NCBI GenBank assembly: GCA_963745755.1
Contig: CAVUYP010000001.1
Span: 496,001-560,000, forward strand
DNA: 64,000 bases
Source of the DNA: RHKX01 sp963745755
GTDB taxonomy: Bacteria > Actinomycetota > Thermoleophilia > Solirubrobacterales > 70-9
Reading direction: 5' to 3'
Shown here: in pieces, positions 45,301 through 58,225 of the stretch
How the letters are laid out: each line of letters begins with the position of its first letter
How positions within the stretch are numbered: position 1 is the first letter of the stretch
Made by a program: the position numbers and the translations under genes
The notes under the pieces: generated by a model
What the model saw: only the letters and a program-made list of their open reading frames with translations
The model's database searches: none
Told to the model about the DNA's origin: nothing

Positions 45301-45690
45301 GCGCTGGAGCGGATCGCCGACGGATCCGGCCTCGTCGTCGCCGGGCTGCTGGTCGCCCGGCAGCGGCCGGCGACGGCGAAGGGCGTGATGTTCCTGCTCA
45401 TCGAGGATGAGACCGGCGTCGCCAACGTGATCGTCACCCCGCCCGTCTACGAGCGCCACCGGCTGACGGTCCGGACCGCCTCACTGGTCACGGTCGCCGG
45501 CCGGCTCGAGCGCCGCGAGGGCGTCGTCAACGTCGTCGCCGCCGCGGTGCGGCGGATCGAGCGCCCCGACGTGCCGCTGGCCCAGGTCCATTCGATCGAG
45601 CCCGAGCCGGGGCGGGAGACCGGCCGGGACCTCGGTGATCTCGACGCCGTCCTGCCGCACGCCCACAGCTTCGGCAGGCGTGGCAGATGA
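42385..45690 (+). CDS. dnaE2: Error-prone DNA polymerase III alpha subunit
   Basis: A 1101-residue C-family polymerase. The PHP domain shows YVELHAHSAFSFLDGASSP and LTDHDGIWGSMEFA. The palm holds APDIDLDFPRDVRERLIP with the catalytic Asp pair, then FLKIDLLGLGMLSAVERTV with the third. HGFSGFGFPKSHAAAFGLLA and an OB-fold C-terminus (VIVTPPVYERHRLTVRTASL) complete it. It carries out translesion synthesis after DNA damage. It is the third gene of the LexA-controlled cassette. Confidence 0.95.
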   Translation: MSYVELHAHSAFSFLDGASSPDELALRAAELGYRELALTDHDGIWGSMEFACACHAQGVRPITGAELTVTAAGGPPVPPPPPGFRGNCPPGAFHLTLLVVDADGYRNLCRLLTRAHSRTRGEGLPLPPTVTLADLERHSAGLVCLSGCARDGALAGRIGRGDHGGAERLGRALLAAFGRDRLRIELQAPLWRGDRSRNRRLADLASALGVPCVATGNVHAHDRDRIALQDALVAVRLGGTLESTEPERRGNGSATLIAPERAAARFREHPEAVAETARLAERLRFDLTTDLGYSYPGAEDGSADRRLAEACRARFGERYDGKPERAEAERRLEQELSLISGLKLSGFFLLHRDLLELAREVAVEVRGPDSARSLLPPGRGRGSSVSSVVCYLTGLSHVDPVGAGLFLGRFLNEEIAEAPDIDLDFPRDVRERLIPRIHERYGADRSALVAAFPTYRAKGAIRDFGKVLGLPPGEIERAARSASHYERAEVEGDSARQRALRKLLDDAYGLPRHPSQHPGGMVLSTRPLTDLCPVVPAAMEGRQIAQWDKDSCADAGFLKIDLLGLGMLSAVERTVTEIARVRNERIDLSRIPLDDPEVYRRIRAAETTGVFQIESRAQMQMLPRSRPENIEDLTVQVAIVRPGPIQGGAVHPYLERRKRLREDPGYEVPYEHPCLEPILADTLGAIVFQDQVIQVAMAMAGFSSGEAEGLRRAMSRKRSEEAMQAHRGRFVAGAIARGVAGDVAERVFAQIHGFSGFGFPKSHAAAFGLLAYQSTWLRVHYGPEFLCSLLNEQPMGFYPPDALVHEAQRRGIPVRPPDVNHSGVLCRVGRDGDEDPAVRIGLGYVKGLAERDAEAVVAERERGGRYRDLGDLASRSGAGRDGLERLAWAGACGDLEIGGDRRRAPLWRLGVARGSGDGQLPLPLPLPEAPALAEQTPWERLTADYGAYGIALEEHPLTLLRGGLDPATVTCAALERIADGSGLVVAGLLVARQRPATAKGVMFLLIEDETGVANVIVTPPVYERHRLTVRTASLVTVAGRLERREGVVNVVAAAVRRIERPDVPLAQVHSIEPEPGRETGRDLGDLDAVLPHAHSFGRRGR

Positions 45691-45712
45691 GTAGCCTGCA
45701 ACTTCCCTTGCA

Positions 45713-45746
45713 CGAACACCTGTACGTCCGAGGGCGATCCTATCTT
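45713..45746 (+). promoter_or_regulatory. LexA-box-like site and -10 element upstream of the 45755 gene
   Basis: CGAACACCTGTACG at 45713-45726 differs from the CGAAC-N4-GTTCG consensus at one position. TATCTT at 45741-45746 lies 8 nt before the ATG at 45755 and there is no Shine-Dalgarno site, so a leaderless SOS-type transcript is possible. Confidence 0.4.
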
Positions 45747-45754
45747 CTCCGGCG

Positions 45755-46063
45755 ATGAACGAAACGACAGAAACCAGGAGACGACCCCGGCGGACCGCAG
45801 GCAGCGGCCGCGGCATCGGGGTCGCGGCGATCAACCGGGTCGCCGACCGCATCGATCTGGCGATCGACCTGCTGACGCTCGGCCAATATGGGCTCGAGTG
45901 CCGCGAACTGCCGCGCACCGGAACGACCGGTTGCGAGGGGAGCAGCCGGAACGGAGCCCGGAACGGGCTCCCGGAGGCTTGGGAGGCCCCTCGCACACCG
46001 CGTCGCCCCGGTTGCGAGTGGGAATGGCCCGCGCGCTGCGGGACGCCCCAGCCGCGCGACTGA
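45755..46063 (+). CDS. Hypothetical protein downstream of dnaE2
   Basis: A 102-residue product, basic and Arg/Gly-rich, with one possible helix (GIGVAAINRVADRIDLAIDL). The C-terminal half (about residues 50-102) is low-complexity and rich in Arg, Pro, Cys and Trp. I recognise no family. A LexA-like box and a -10 element lie just upstream, which would make it an SOS-linked small protein. It converges on the M28 peptidase gene with 7 nt between stops. It could also be a chance open reading frame. Confidence 0.4.
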   Translation: MNETTETRRRPRRTAGSGRGIGVAAINRVADRIDLAIDLLTLGQYGLECRELPRTGTTGCEGSSRNGARNGLPEAWEAPRTPRRPGCEWEWPARCGTPQPRD

Positions 46064-46070
46064 CCGCCGG

Positions 46071-47246
46071 TCAGTCGGCGTCGCCGCGGTCGATCGCCTC
46101 GACGAGCTCCACGCCCGCCTCGAGCGTGCGGCGGATCCCGTCGCGGTCGACGTTCGCGACCACGTCGGTCGGCTGGTGCAGGTCGGGGATGAAGCCGTCC
46201 TGGACGCTGATCGTCAGCGCCCGCCCGCCGGCGGCGAGGATCGGGCTGCTGTCGTAGGTCAGCCCCGCCGGTGCGTCCTCGCCGGCCATCCGCAGATCGG
46301 GACGGCTCGCCGCCAGTCGCTCGGCCGCGGCGATCATCCCCGGATCGGCGTCCCACTTGTCGATCACTCCCTCGCGGCGCAGGAAGCGCACGCTTCCCGG
46401 TCCACCGACGTTGTCGAAGTTGAGGAACATCCACCCGGCGGTTTCGTGTGAGTCCCGGAAGGCACGAGCGCCGAGCGTCCCCGATTCCTCGCAACCGGTG
46501 ATCAGGATCTCGACGCGGGTCGATTGCAGCGGCCGCTCCGCCAGTCGCGCGGCGAGCGCGGCGACCACACCGCACCCCGACGCGTTGTCGTTCGCACCGG
46601 CGACGTCGACGCCACGGATCTCGCGCTCGGCGAGGAGCCCGAGGCTGCCGAGCAGCGCCGCCCGGACCGCGACGACGGTGCGGCGGACCGCCCGGCGGCC
46701 CGAGATCGGCTCGAGCAGCGCCTGGGCGAGGACGAGGACGCCGCTGGCGGCGATCCAGGTCGGCATCCAGCGGACCAGCCGCGGATCGAAGATCAGCCCG
46801 CTCCGCGACGTGTCCATGTGCGCAACCAGGCAGAGCGTCCGGCGCACGTCCCGCTCCGGCTCGATCGTTGCGACCACGTTGCGGCTCGGGCGGCGGGCCA
46901 GCAGCTTGCTCAGCGGCGCGCGCAGCAGCGAGCCCTCGGTGACGAGCCCCGCCGCCGCGAGGCCGGCCAGCGCCGGCCGAAGCAGCCGTCGCCGCCGCGG
47001 CAAGAGCGACGGCACGACCGCGAGGCCGAGGATGATGGCGAACGGCTCGGCGAAGGTCGGATAGCCGCGGAACTCCTCGCTGCCGGCAGCGATCCCGGCG
47101 GCGGCGAGGCGCTCGACCAGCGCCGCCGCTGCGGCCCTCTCCCCCGGCCCGGTAGGTCGCCGCGGCCCGATCGCCTCCGCCAGCTCCCGGACCGTCGCCA
47201 TTACTTCCTCGAGATCCTGGGTAGTGGTTGATCTACGACCGGCCAT
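46071..47246 (-). CDS. M28 family metallopeptidase with membrane segments
   Basis: The 391-residue protein has the M28 zinc motifs: VAHMDTSRSG, VAGANDNASGCG (bridging Asp), TGCEESGTLGA with the catalytic Glu pair, FDNVGG and DLHQPTDV. Two hydrophobic stretches lie near residues 69-100 (FAIILGLAVVPSLL and the next) and another near 160-180. These would anchor it in the membrane, with the peptidase domain probably outside. The substrate is unknown. It diverges from the MFS-like gene. Confidence 0.82.
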   Translation of the reverse strand: MAGRRSTTTQDLEEVMATVRELAEAIGPRRPTGPGERAAAAALVERLAAAGIAAGSEEFRGYPTFAEPFAIILGLAVVPSLLPRRRRLLRPALAGLAAAGLVTEGSLLRAPLSKLLARRPSRNVVATIEPERDVRRTLCLVAHMDTSRSGLIFDPRLVRWMPTWIAASGVLVLAQALLEPISGRRAVRRTVVAVRAALLGSLGLLAEREIRGVDVAGANDNASGCGVVAALAARLAERPLQSTRVEILITGCEESGTLGARAFRDSHETAGWMFLNFDNVGGPGSVRFLRREGVIDKWDADPGMIAAAERLAASRPDLRMAGEDAPAGLTYDSSPILAAGGRALTISVQDGFIPDLHQPTDVVANVDRDGIRRTLEAGVELVEAIDRGDAD

Positions 47247-47296
47247 GGCGGCATCCTAGGCGCTGGCCGGCGAGCGCCCTGCGATCCTCAGTGAAG

Positions 47297-48678
47297 ATGA
47301 ACAGCCAACAGCTACGCGCCATCGAGATCAGCCTCGCATTGACCGTCGGGGTCGTTCTCGCCGATTCCTCGATCGTGACCCTGGCGTTGCCGAGCATCCT
47401 CCGCGAGTACGACGCCACCGTCTTCGGCGTCTCCTGGGTGCTCACCGCCTTCAACCTCGTCCTCGCCCTGCTGATCCTGCCCGCGGTTCGCGTCGCCCGT
47501 TCGCACCCGCGGGGCGGCTGGACCGTCGGGATGGCGGTGTTCGTCATCGCCTCGATCGGCTGCGCGGCTTCGGGAGGCGTCGCCGCCCTGATCGGCGCGC
47601 GGGTCGCCCAGGCCGCCGGCGGAGCTCTCGCCGTCGCCTGCGCGATCGAGCTCCTCGCCCGTCTGCGCGGCAGCCACCGACTCGCCGCACCGGCGTGGGG
47701 AGCCGCGGGAACGATCGGCATCGCCGTCGGGCCGGCGATCGGCGGGCTGCTCACGCAGCTGCTCGAGTGGCAGGCGATCTTCCTGCTCCAGATCCCACTG
47801 CTGCTGCTGATCCCGGTCGCGACGGCGATCCGCCCGGCCGTGCCCGAGCCCGGCCCCGCCGGCGTCCTCGACCTCCGTCCCGAGGTCGCGCTCGGCCCTC
47901 CTCTCGGCGGGCCTGACCGGGGCGCTGTTTCTGCTCGTCGTCCTGCTCACCGAGGGCTGGGGGCTGTCGCCGATCGCCGCCGCGGCGACGGTCTCGGCGA
48001 TTCCGGCTCGCCGCGCTGCTCGTCCGCTGGGTCGCCGCCCGGGCCGGGCCGCCGGCCTCGGCGGCGCTGGCCGGCGGCATCGCCGTGGCCGGCGGCCTGG
48101 CGGCGCTCGGCGTGCTGCCCGGGGAGTCCTGGGCGCTGACCCTGCAGCCTCAGCTTCTGATCGGCATCGGGCTCGCCCTGGCACTGCCGGTGCTGACGAT
48201 CGCCGCGCTCGGGGGGCGCGATCCTCGCGGGTCCCGGGCCGCGGCGACGATCGCCGCCCGGCATGCCGGGATCGTCGTCGGGATCCTGATCCTGGCGCCG
48301 CTGCTGTCGGCGCAGCTGACCGCCAAGCAGACGGCGGCGACCGATGCCGCGACGGCGGCCCTGCTCGATGCGCCGCTGCCGGTCGAGACGAAGGTCTCGC
48401 TGGCGACGGCGCTGGGCGATCGAATCGACAGTGCCGACGGGCGCCTGCCCGACATCGGCCCGGCGTTCGAGGCGGTCGCGACTCCGAGCGGCGACGAGGC
48501 CGCCTACGCGGCACTGGAGGCGGAGATCGACGATCAGCTCGAGCGGGCGGCGACGAGCGCTTTCAGCTGGCCGTTTCTGGTCGCGGCGCTGCTCGCCGCC
48601 CTGGCGCTGGTCCCGATCGCCCGGCTCGGAGCGAGGAACGGAGGCACCCCGTGGGTGATCGCAACCGAGCCCCGCTGA
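47297..48678 (+). CDS. MFS-type transporter, interrupted by two +1 frameshifts
   Basis: The N-terminal half reads TVGVVLADSSIVTLALPSIL, SWVLTAFNLVLALLILPAV and GARVAQAAGGALAVACAIELL, as in DHA2/EmrB-type exporters. One extra G near 47894 and another near 48005 break the frame; the corrected sequence reads AGLTGALFLLVVLLTEGWGL, LAALLVRWVAARAG and then several more membrane helices, ending SWPFLVAALLAALALVPIA. Length is 3n+2 (about 459 residues). A soluble stretch (about 48340-48560) precedes the last helix, which is unusual. The substrate is unknown. Confidence 0.7.
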
Positions 48679-49199
48679 TCGCGCTCGCCGCATCGATCGG
48701 CCTGATCGGCGTCTACGTCGCCTTCGGGGGCGGCAGCTATACGCCGGCCGCGACGGCCGACCCCTGTCAGACCCGCGATCAGTCGGTGCTCGAGCAGCGT
48801 GGCGTCTTCGAGGGAATCGCCCTGTCCGCCCTCGACGGCGCCGCGTGCCAGCTGCACGTCAGCCGCGAGGAGCTGACGCTTGCCCTCACCGACGCCGCCG
48901 CCACCGACGAGTTCGCGGCCGCTCACGACATCGACTCCGATGCCGTCGACGACGCCGTCCGGGCCGGTCTCGAGCGGGCCGTCGACGACGCCGCCGCGGC
49001 CGGCCGCATCGACGGCCTCGAGGAGTCGATCCTCCGCCAGGTGGCGCGCTACGCTCCGGTCGGTCCGGCGATCAGCGCCCTGCAGGCCCTCTCCGACGAC
49101 GACTCCGTCCAGGGGCTGATCGACCAGCTCGGCGGGATCACCGATCTGCGGATCCCGGGGCTGGGGACGCTGCCCAGCCTCGACCAGCTGCTGCCCTGA
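48651..49199 (+). CDS. Secreted or membrane-anchored protein of unknown function
   Basis: The 182-residue protein has an N-terminal hydrophobic segment (PLIALAASIGLIGVYVAFGG), then a Pro/Ala/Asp-rich mature part with two Cys residues (DPCQTRD and AACQLHV) that may form a disulfide. A helical domain (GLERAVDDAAAAGRIDGLEE) follows. It overlaps the preceding transporter by 28 nt and its stop overlaps the MMPL start, so the three genes are probably one operon. I recognise no family. Confidence 0.6.
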   Translation: MGDRNRAPLIALAASIGLIGVYVAFGGGSYTPAATADPCQTRDQSVLEQRGVFEGIALSALDGAACQLHVSREELTLALTDAAATDEFAAAHDIDSDAVDDAVRAGLERAVDDAAAAGRIDGLEESILRQVARYAPVGPAISALQALSDDDSVQGLIDQLGGITDLRIPGLGTLPSLDQLLP

Positions 49200-51436
49200 T
49201 GGCGGCGGCGACGCAGGCGGTCGCCCGACTCGCGACCGGCGGCCGCTGGGCGGTCGTCGCCGGCTGGGTTGCGGTGGCGCTCGCCTGCGCGTTCCTGCTC
49301 CCCGACGTCAAATCGGCCGACACGGGATCGCTCGGTGACCTCGTCGCCACCGATGCCGACGCGATCGACGTCGAGAAGGATTCGATCGAGCTGTTCCGGT
49401 TCCCGCTGCTGAGCCGGACGCTGATCGTCCAGCACAGTGATTCTGGGCTGTCACGGGGAGCCGAGGCACGCGTCTACCGGCGGGCCGCCGCGATCGGCCG
49501 CGGCTCCTATCCGGGCCTGGAATCGATCCCGTTCGCCCTGCCGGTCACCAGCGACCTCCCCGACCCGCTGGCGATCCCGGGCGGCCGGGCGAACGGACGG
49601 CCGACGACGGCGATCACCTACCTGTTCTATCCGCCCGATATCGGCCCGGAGGGGCGAACCGGCCTCGCCGAGCGCCTGATCGCCCGTCACATCGACCGGC
49701 CCGGCGACGGCGAGGTCGGGATAACCGGCGCCGTGCCGGCGCGTGCCGAGCAGATCCGGGCGATCACCGACGCGCTGCCGCTCGTCGAGCTGGCGACGAT
49801 CCTCCTCGTCACCCTCGCCGTCGGCCTTCACTACCGGGCCGTCCTCGCGCCGATCCTCAACATGGCTACGGTCGGCCTCGTCTACTTCATCTCCGTGCAT
49901 CTGACCGGCGGGGTCGGGCGGCTGGTCGGAATCGGGGTGCCGGAGGAGGTCGAGCCGGTGATGGTCGCGCTCCTGTTCGGAATCGTCACCGACTACTCGA
50001 TCTTCTTCATCTCCCGCTTTCGCCGCCACCTCGTCGATGGAGTGCCGAGCCCTGCGGCGGCTCGGCGCACGACCGCGGATCTGCTGCCGACGATCGTCGC
50101 CGCCGCGCTGTCGGTGGCGGTTGCCTCGTCGGCGCTCGTCGCCGCCCAGCTCGACTTCTTCCGGGCCTTCGGTCCGGGCATGGCGCTCTCGGTGCTCGTC
50201 GCCCTCGCCGTCGTCACGACCTTCCTCCCCGCCTGCATGGCGATCGTCGGCGCCCGGCTGTTCTGGCCGCGCCTGCAGGCCGAGCCGCCGCCGCCCGGCC
50301 GGCTGCGCACCGCGGCGACCCGGGCCGGCGACGCGATCTTCGCGCTGCCCTTCCGGCGGCCGGCGATCGTTGCGGCGCTGGTCGCGATCCCCCTGCTCGC
50401 GCTCGGCTTCGCCGCGACCCGCCTGCAACTCGGCAACACCCTGATCACCGGCCTGCCGCCGGACTCGCCGCCGCGGCAGGCGCTCGGACTCGTCAAGGAC
50501 GGGTTCGTCCCGGGGATCACCGCCCCGGTGATGCTCGTCCTCGAAGGTGACGGGATCGCCGGCGAGCGGTCGCGCCTGCGCGAGCTGCAGGGCGAGCTCG
50601 AGAAGCAGCGCCGCGTCGCCTCGGTCGTCGGGCCCGACGAGATCCTCGGCGAGCCGGAGGGGCTCGGCGCCGTCGCGGCGCTGAACGGTGATGGGGTCCG
50701 CTACCTGCTCGTCCTCGACGTCAACCCGCTCGGCAGCCGCGCGATCGCGGCGATCACCCGTCTCAAGTCGGCGTTGCCGGCGATGCTTGCGGGTGCCGGG
50801 CTGAGCGGCGCCGAGCCGCGGATCGCCGGCGACAGCGCGATCTCTGAGGAGACGGTCAACAAGGCGACCGCCGACCTGGCCCGGGTCGTGCCGCTCGCCT
50901 CGCTCGCGGTCTTCCTCGTCCTCGCGGTCTTCCTCCGCGCCCTGCTGGCACCGGTCTACCTCGTTGCGGCGTCGCTGGTCGCTCTGGCGGCCAGCCTCGG
51001 CCTCACGGTCATCGTCTTCCAGGACCTGCTCGGCTACGGCGAGCTCAGCTTCTACGTGCCGTTCGCGGGGATCGTCCTGTTGATCGCGCTCGGGTCCGAC
51101 TACAACGTCTATCTCGTCGGCAGGATCTGGTCGGAGGCGCGGCTCCGCGAGTTCCCCGCGGCGGTCGAGATCGCCGCCTCGCGTGCCCGCCGGGCGATCA
51201 CCGTAGCCGGACTCGTCCTGGCGCTGAGCTTCGCGCTGCTCGCCATCGTGCCGCTGCGGCCGTTCCGGGAGCTCGCCTTCCTGCTGGCGGCGGGCCTGTT
51301 GATCGACGCATTCGTCGTCCGCAGCCTGCTTGCACCGGCCCTGATCATGATCGCCGGCGAGCGCAGCGCCTGGCCGCGGCGCTCGCTTCGCTCCGGGCGA
51401 TCCGGGGCGAAGGGGCCGCCGGCAACCGGCTCCTGA
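49199..51436 (+). CDS. MMPL family transporter (RND superfamily)
   Basis: A 745-residue membrane protein with two large extracytoplasmic loops and 12 predicted membrane segments, in two halves. GIVTDYSIFFISRF and GSDYNVYLVGRIW carry the MMPL GxxxDY proton-relay motifs. MMPL proteins export lipids or other hydrophobic molecules in actinobacteria; the substrate here is unknown. It follows the secreted protein gene with overlapping TGATG and ends 4 nt before an intrinsic terminator that also serves the rRNA operon. Confidence 0.85.
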   Translation: MAAATQAVARLATGGRWAVVAGWVAVALACAFLLPDVKSADTGSLGDLVATDADAIDVEKDSIELFRFPLLSRTLIVQHSDSGLSRGAEARVYRRAAAIGRGSYPGLESIPFALPVTSDLPDPLAIPGGRANGRPTTAITYLFYPPDIGPEGRTGLAERLIARHIDRPGDGEVGITGAVPARAEQIRAITDALPLVELATILLVTLAVGLHYRAVLAPILNMATVGLVYFISVHLTGGVGRLVGIGVPEEVEPVMVALLFGIVTDYSIFFISRFRRHLVDGVPSPAAARRTTADLLPTIVAAALSVAVASSALVAAQLDFFRAFGPGMALSVLVALAVVTTFLPACMAIVGARLFWPRLQAEPPPPGRLRTAATRAGDAIFALPFRRPAIVAALVAIPLLALGFAATRLQLGNTLITGLPPDSPPRQALGLVKDGFVPGITAPVMLVLEGDGIAGERSRLRELQGELEKQRRVASVVGPDEILGEPEGLGAVAALNGDGVRYLLVLDVNPLGSRAIAAITRLKSALPAMLAGAGLSGAEPRIAGDSAISEETVNKATADLARVVPLASLAVFLVLAVFLRALLAPVYLVAASLVALAASLGLTVIVFQDLLGYGELSFYVPFAGIVLLIALGSDYNVYLVGRIWSEARLREFPAAVEIAASRARRAITVAGLVLALSFALLAIVPLRPFRELAFLLAAGLLIDAFVVRSLLAPALIMIAGERSAWPRRSLRSGRSGAKGPPATGS

Positions 51437-51440
51437 ACGA

Positions 51441-51471
51441 GAAAAGCCGCCCCAGCGTTGCTGAGACGGCT
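51441..51471 (-). terminator. Intrinsic terminator of the rRNA operon
   Basis: On the minus strand AGCCGTCTCAGC-AAC-GCTGGGGCGGCT forms a 12-bp stem (with G-T pairs) followed by TTTT. It lies directly after 5S rRNA, between the end of the rRNA operon and the convergent MMPL gene, and may also work on that strand. Confidence 0.85.
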
Positions 51472-51487
51472 CCAATCGTTTCGGTAA

Positions 51488-51604
51488 GGACCGGCGGCGA
51501 CCTACTCTCCCAGGCGGTTTCCCACCAAGTACCATCGGCGCTGAAGGGCTTAACGGCTCTGTTCGGAATGGGAAGAGGTGTATCCCCCTCGCTATTGCCA
51601 CCGA
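51488..51604 (-). rRNA. rrf: 5S ribosomal RNA
   Basis: About 117 nt, last gene of the operon. On the minus strand it starts near GGTGGCAATAGCGAGGGGG, contains CCCATTCCGAACAGAGCCGT and ends near GGGAGAGTAGGTCGCCGCC, the standard 5S pattern. Ends are estimated to within a few bases. Confidence 0.93.
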
Positions 51605-51673
51605 AATCGGTAGGAAACCGCGGAGGCGATCCGGCCACCCTGTGGGCATCCGGGACGCCTCGCCGTCCGGCGA

Positions 51674-51699
51674 GGCTTGAAAACTGCACGCAGGCCAAC
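51674..51699 (-). other. 3' arm of the 23S rRNA processing stem
   Basis: The complement of this segment repeats GCTTGAAAACTGCAC and GGCCAAC found upstream of 23S (54779-54803), with a few unpaired bases between. The two arms would pair around the 23S precursor, forming an RNase III-type processing stem that includes a boxA-like TTGAAAACTG. Confidence 0.7.
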
Positions 51700-51715
51700 G
51701 AGGTAAAAAGAAAAA

Positions 51716-54715
<3,000 letters not shown>

Positions 54716-55002
54716 GGTGAGCTCATCGGTGTTTGCATAATTCACCGATGAGGTTCTTATTACCCATCATTACTTAATGTTGGCCATTGTGCAGTTTTCA
54801 AGCTTCGCTGAGGACGACCGGCGGGGGCTTCCCGCCACGCGGTCCCTGAGAACTGAGCAGCGCTTCGGCAGGGGCACGAGGCTCCTGCGCAATCGAGTCC
54901 GGTCGACGTTTCAGGATCGCCGGCAGACCGAAATCTGCCGACGGACTCCTGGCTCCCTCCCGAGACGAATCTCGAGTGGGAGCCGTTTTAGAGCTCCCTA
55001 GA
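54716..55002 (-). other. 16S-23S internal transcribed spacer (no tRNA)
   Basis: The 287-nt spacer has no tRNA cloverleaf or GTTCGA-type T-loop on the minus strand, so tRNA-Ile and tRNA-Ala are absent. It holds a 10-bp inverted repeat (54722-54731 / 54743-54752) next to the 23S 5' end, the 5' arm of the 23S stem (54779-54803), the 3' arm of the 16S stem (54841-54863) and two further hairpins (GGCAGA/TCTGCC and CGAGA/TCTCG). Confidence 0.8.
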
Positions 55003-56549
<1,547 letters not shown>

Positions 56550-56843
56550 AGTGACTCGAGGGGTTTCAATCCCCACCGCGGGTCAATGCGACGGGGCTCC
56601 TCTGTCTTACTGAGAGTTGTCATGTTCTTGGCTGATGGCCGCCGCTTACACGTGCGACGACCGACATGACAGGTTCATGTATATGCCCGGTCGCGCCGCT
56701 GGCGACGGACCGGGTCGGACTCGATGCATCTCGGAGATCCGAAGATCTCCAGATACATGCGCTGCTCAGTTTTCAAGGACCGTCGCGCTCCGGCGGCGGG
56801 GGAATCCCGGGGCCGGAACGGCGCGCCTACAAGGCGGCCGCGC
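56550..56843 (-). other. rRNA operon leader
   Basis: This region between promoter and 16S holds the 5' arm of the 16S stem (56759-56781, 21 of 23 positions matching 54841-54863 as complement), with a boxA-like CTTGAAAACTGAGCAGC. It also holds a stable GGAGATC-TTCG-GATCTCC hairpin near 56733-56750. No protein gene is evident. Confidence 0.7.
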
Positions 56844-56872
56844 ACTATAGCGCTCTCGGCGCCGGCTGTCCA
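56844..56872 (-). promoter_or_regulatory. rRNA operon promoter
   Basis: On the minus strand TGGACA and TATAGT are exactly 17 nt apart, a near-consensus sigma-70 promoter, located between tyrS and the rRNA leader. The predicted start is near 56837. Confidence 0.8.
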
Positions 56873-56894
56873 CTCGGCCGGTGGCGGCCGGCGA

Positions 56895-58074
56895 TCAGCC
56901 TGCCGCGATCCGCGCGAAGCGGCGCCGGCCGAGCTGCAGGACGCGGTCGGCCAGCTCCTCACTGGGCATGTCGAGGCGATCGCCCGGCACGGTCTCGCCG
57001 TCGATCCTGACGGCGCCCTGGGCGAGCAGCCGGCGGGCCTCGCTGCCGCTGACGCCGAACGCCTCGCGGAGCAGGACCGGCAGGTGGACGTCGCCGCCGA
57101 TCACGATCCGGTGCACGGGCACGTCGGCGGGGATCTCGCGGTTCTGATGGATCTGGTTGAACCGCGCCTCGGCACGGCGCGCCGCTGCCGAGACCGGCGA
57201 AGCGGTCGCAGATCCGGCGGGCGAAGTCGCGCTTGGCCTCGTTCGGATGCCGGTCCTCGTCGAGGCGCTCGCCGAGCAGCAGCTCCCAGTAGAGCGCCAT
57301 CGCGTCGTCGGGCACGCTCATCAGCTTGCCGAAGATCTCGGCCGCCGGCTCGGTGACGCCGACGTAGTTGCCCAGCGACTTGCTCATCTTCCTGATCCCG
57401 TCGGTGCCGGGCAGGATCGGCATCGTCATGATCACCTGCTGCTGCTGGCCGAACGAGCTCTGCACGTCGCGCCCGAACAGCAGGTTGAAGCGCTGCTCGG
57501 TGCCGCCGAGCTCGACGTCGGCCGCGACCGCCACCGAGTCGTATCCCTGCAGGACCGGGTAGAGGAGCTCGAGCAGCGAGACCGGCTCCGCCGCCGCCAT
57601 CCGGTTCGTGAAGTCGTCGCGCTCGAGCAAGCGGGCGACGGTGAACCGGCGGGCGAGCCCGAACAGCTCGGCGCTCGGCATGTCGAGCCACTCGCTGTTG
57701 TATCTGACCTCGGTCAGCTCCGGATCGAGGATCTTGAAGGCCTGCTCCTGGAAGGTCCGGGCGTTGGCCGCGACCTCGTCCTCGGTCAGCTCCGGGCGCA
57801 GCGCCGAGCGGCCGCTCGGGTCGCCGACGCGGGCGGTGTAGTCGCCGATGATCATCACCGCGGTGTGCCCGGCGCTCTGGAACTGACGGAGCTTCTCGAG
57901 GACGACCACGTGGCCGAGGTGGATATCGGGGGCGGTCGGATCGATCCCCAGCTTCACCCGCAGCGGCCGTCCGCTCGCGAGGCGCCGATCGAGCTCGCCG
58001 GCGGGCAGCACGTCGACCGACCCGAGGGTCAGCTCGGTCGTCGCTTCGCCGCCCTCGAGGCCGGATTCCCGCAT
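56895..58074 (-). CDS. tyrS: Tyrosyl-tRNA synthetase, interrupted by a +1 frameshift
   Basis: The class I synthetase shows LRVKLGIDPTAPDIHLGHVV with the HIGH-equivalent HLGH, YDSVAVAADVELGGTEQRFN, and the KMSKS loop in IRKMSKSLGNYVG. After ICDRFAG one extra base near 57192 breaks the frame; the corrected sequence reads AEARFNQIHQNREIP and ends with the S4 domain VSGSEARRLLAQGAVRIDG. Length is 3n+1 (392 residues, somewhat shorter than the usual 420). The ATG has a TAGCAT -10-like element 7 nt upstream and no Shine-Dalgarno site. Confidence 0.92.
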
Positions 58075-58081
58075 CGGCGCA

Positions 58082-58091
58082 ATGCTAGACT
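58082..58091. promoter_or_regulatory. Overlapping divergent -10 elements for tyrS and the PBP gene
   Basis: ATGCTAGACT reads TAGCAT on the minus strand, 7 nt before the tyrS ATG, and TAGACT on the plus strand, upstream of the PBP gene. The two hexamers share two bases. The plus-strand leader to the PBP ATG (58226) would be about 130 nt. Confidence 0.5.
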
Positions 58092-58225
58092 CACGCGTCG
58101 CCCGGGGGCGCCCGGAAGCGGCAGCGGGGCACGCCGGCGCAGGACACGACCGCCGATGCCGACTGCGACTTCGAGCGCCGGCCCTGCCGACCCGCCCACC
58201 GCAAGCGCCCCCGGCCTCCCTCCCG

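Noticed and set aside
42346..45459. Long minus-strand frame opposite dnaE2
   Set aside because: The sequence is antisense to a polymerase with intact PHP and palm motifs; its product is low-complexity Arg/Ala/Gly-rich with no domain.
54716..55002. tRNA-Ile or tRNA-Ala in the 16S-23S spacer
   Set aside because: I looked for the T-loop and acceptor pattern on the minus strand and found none.
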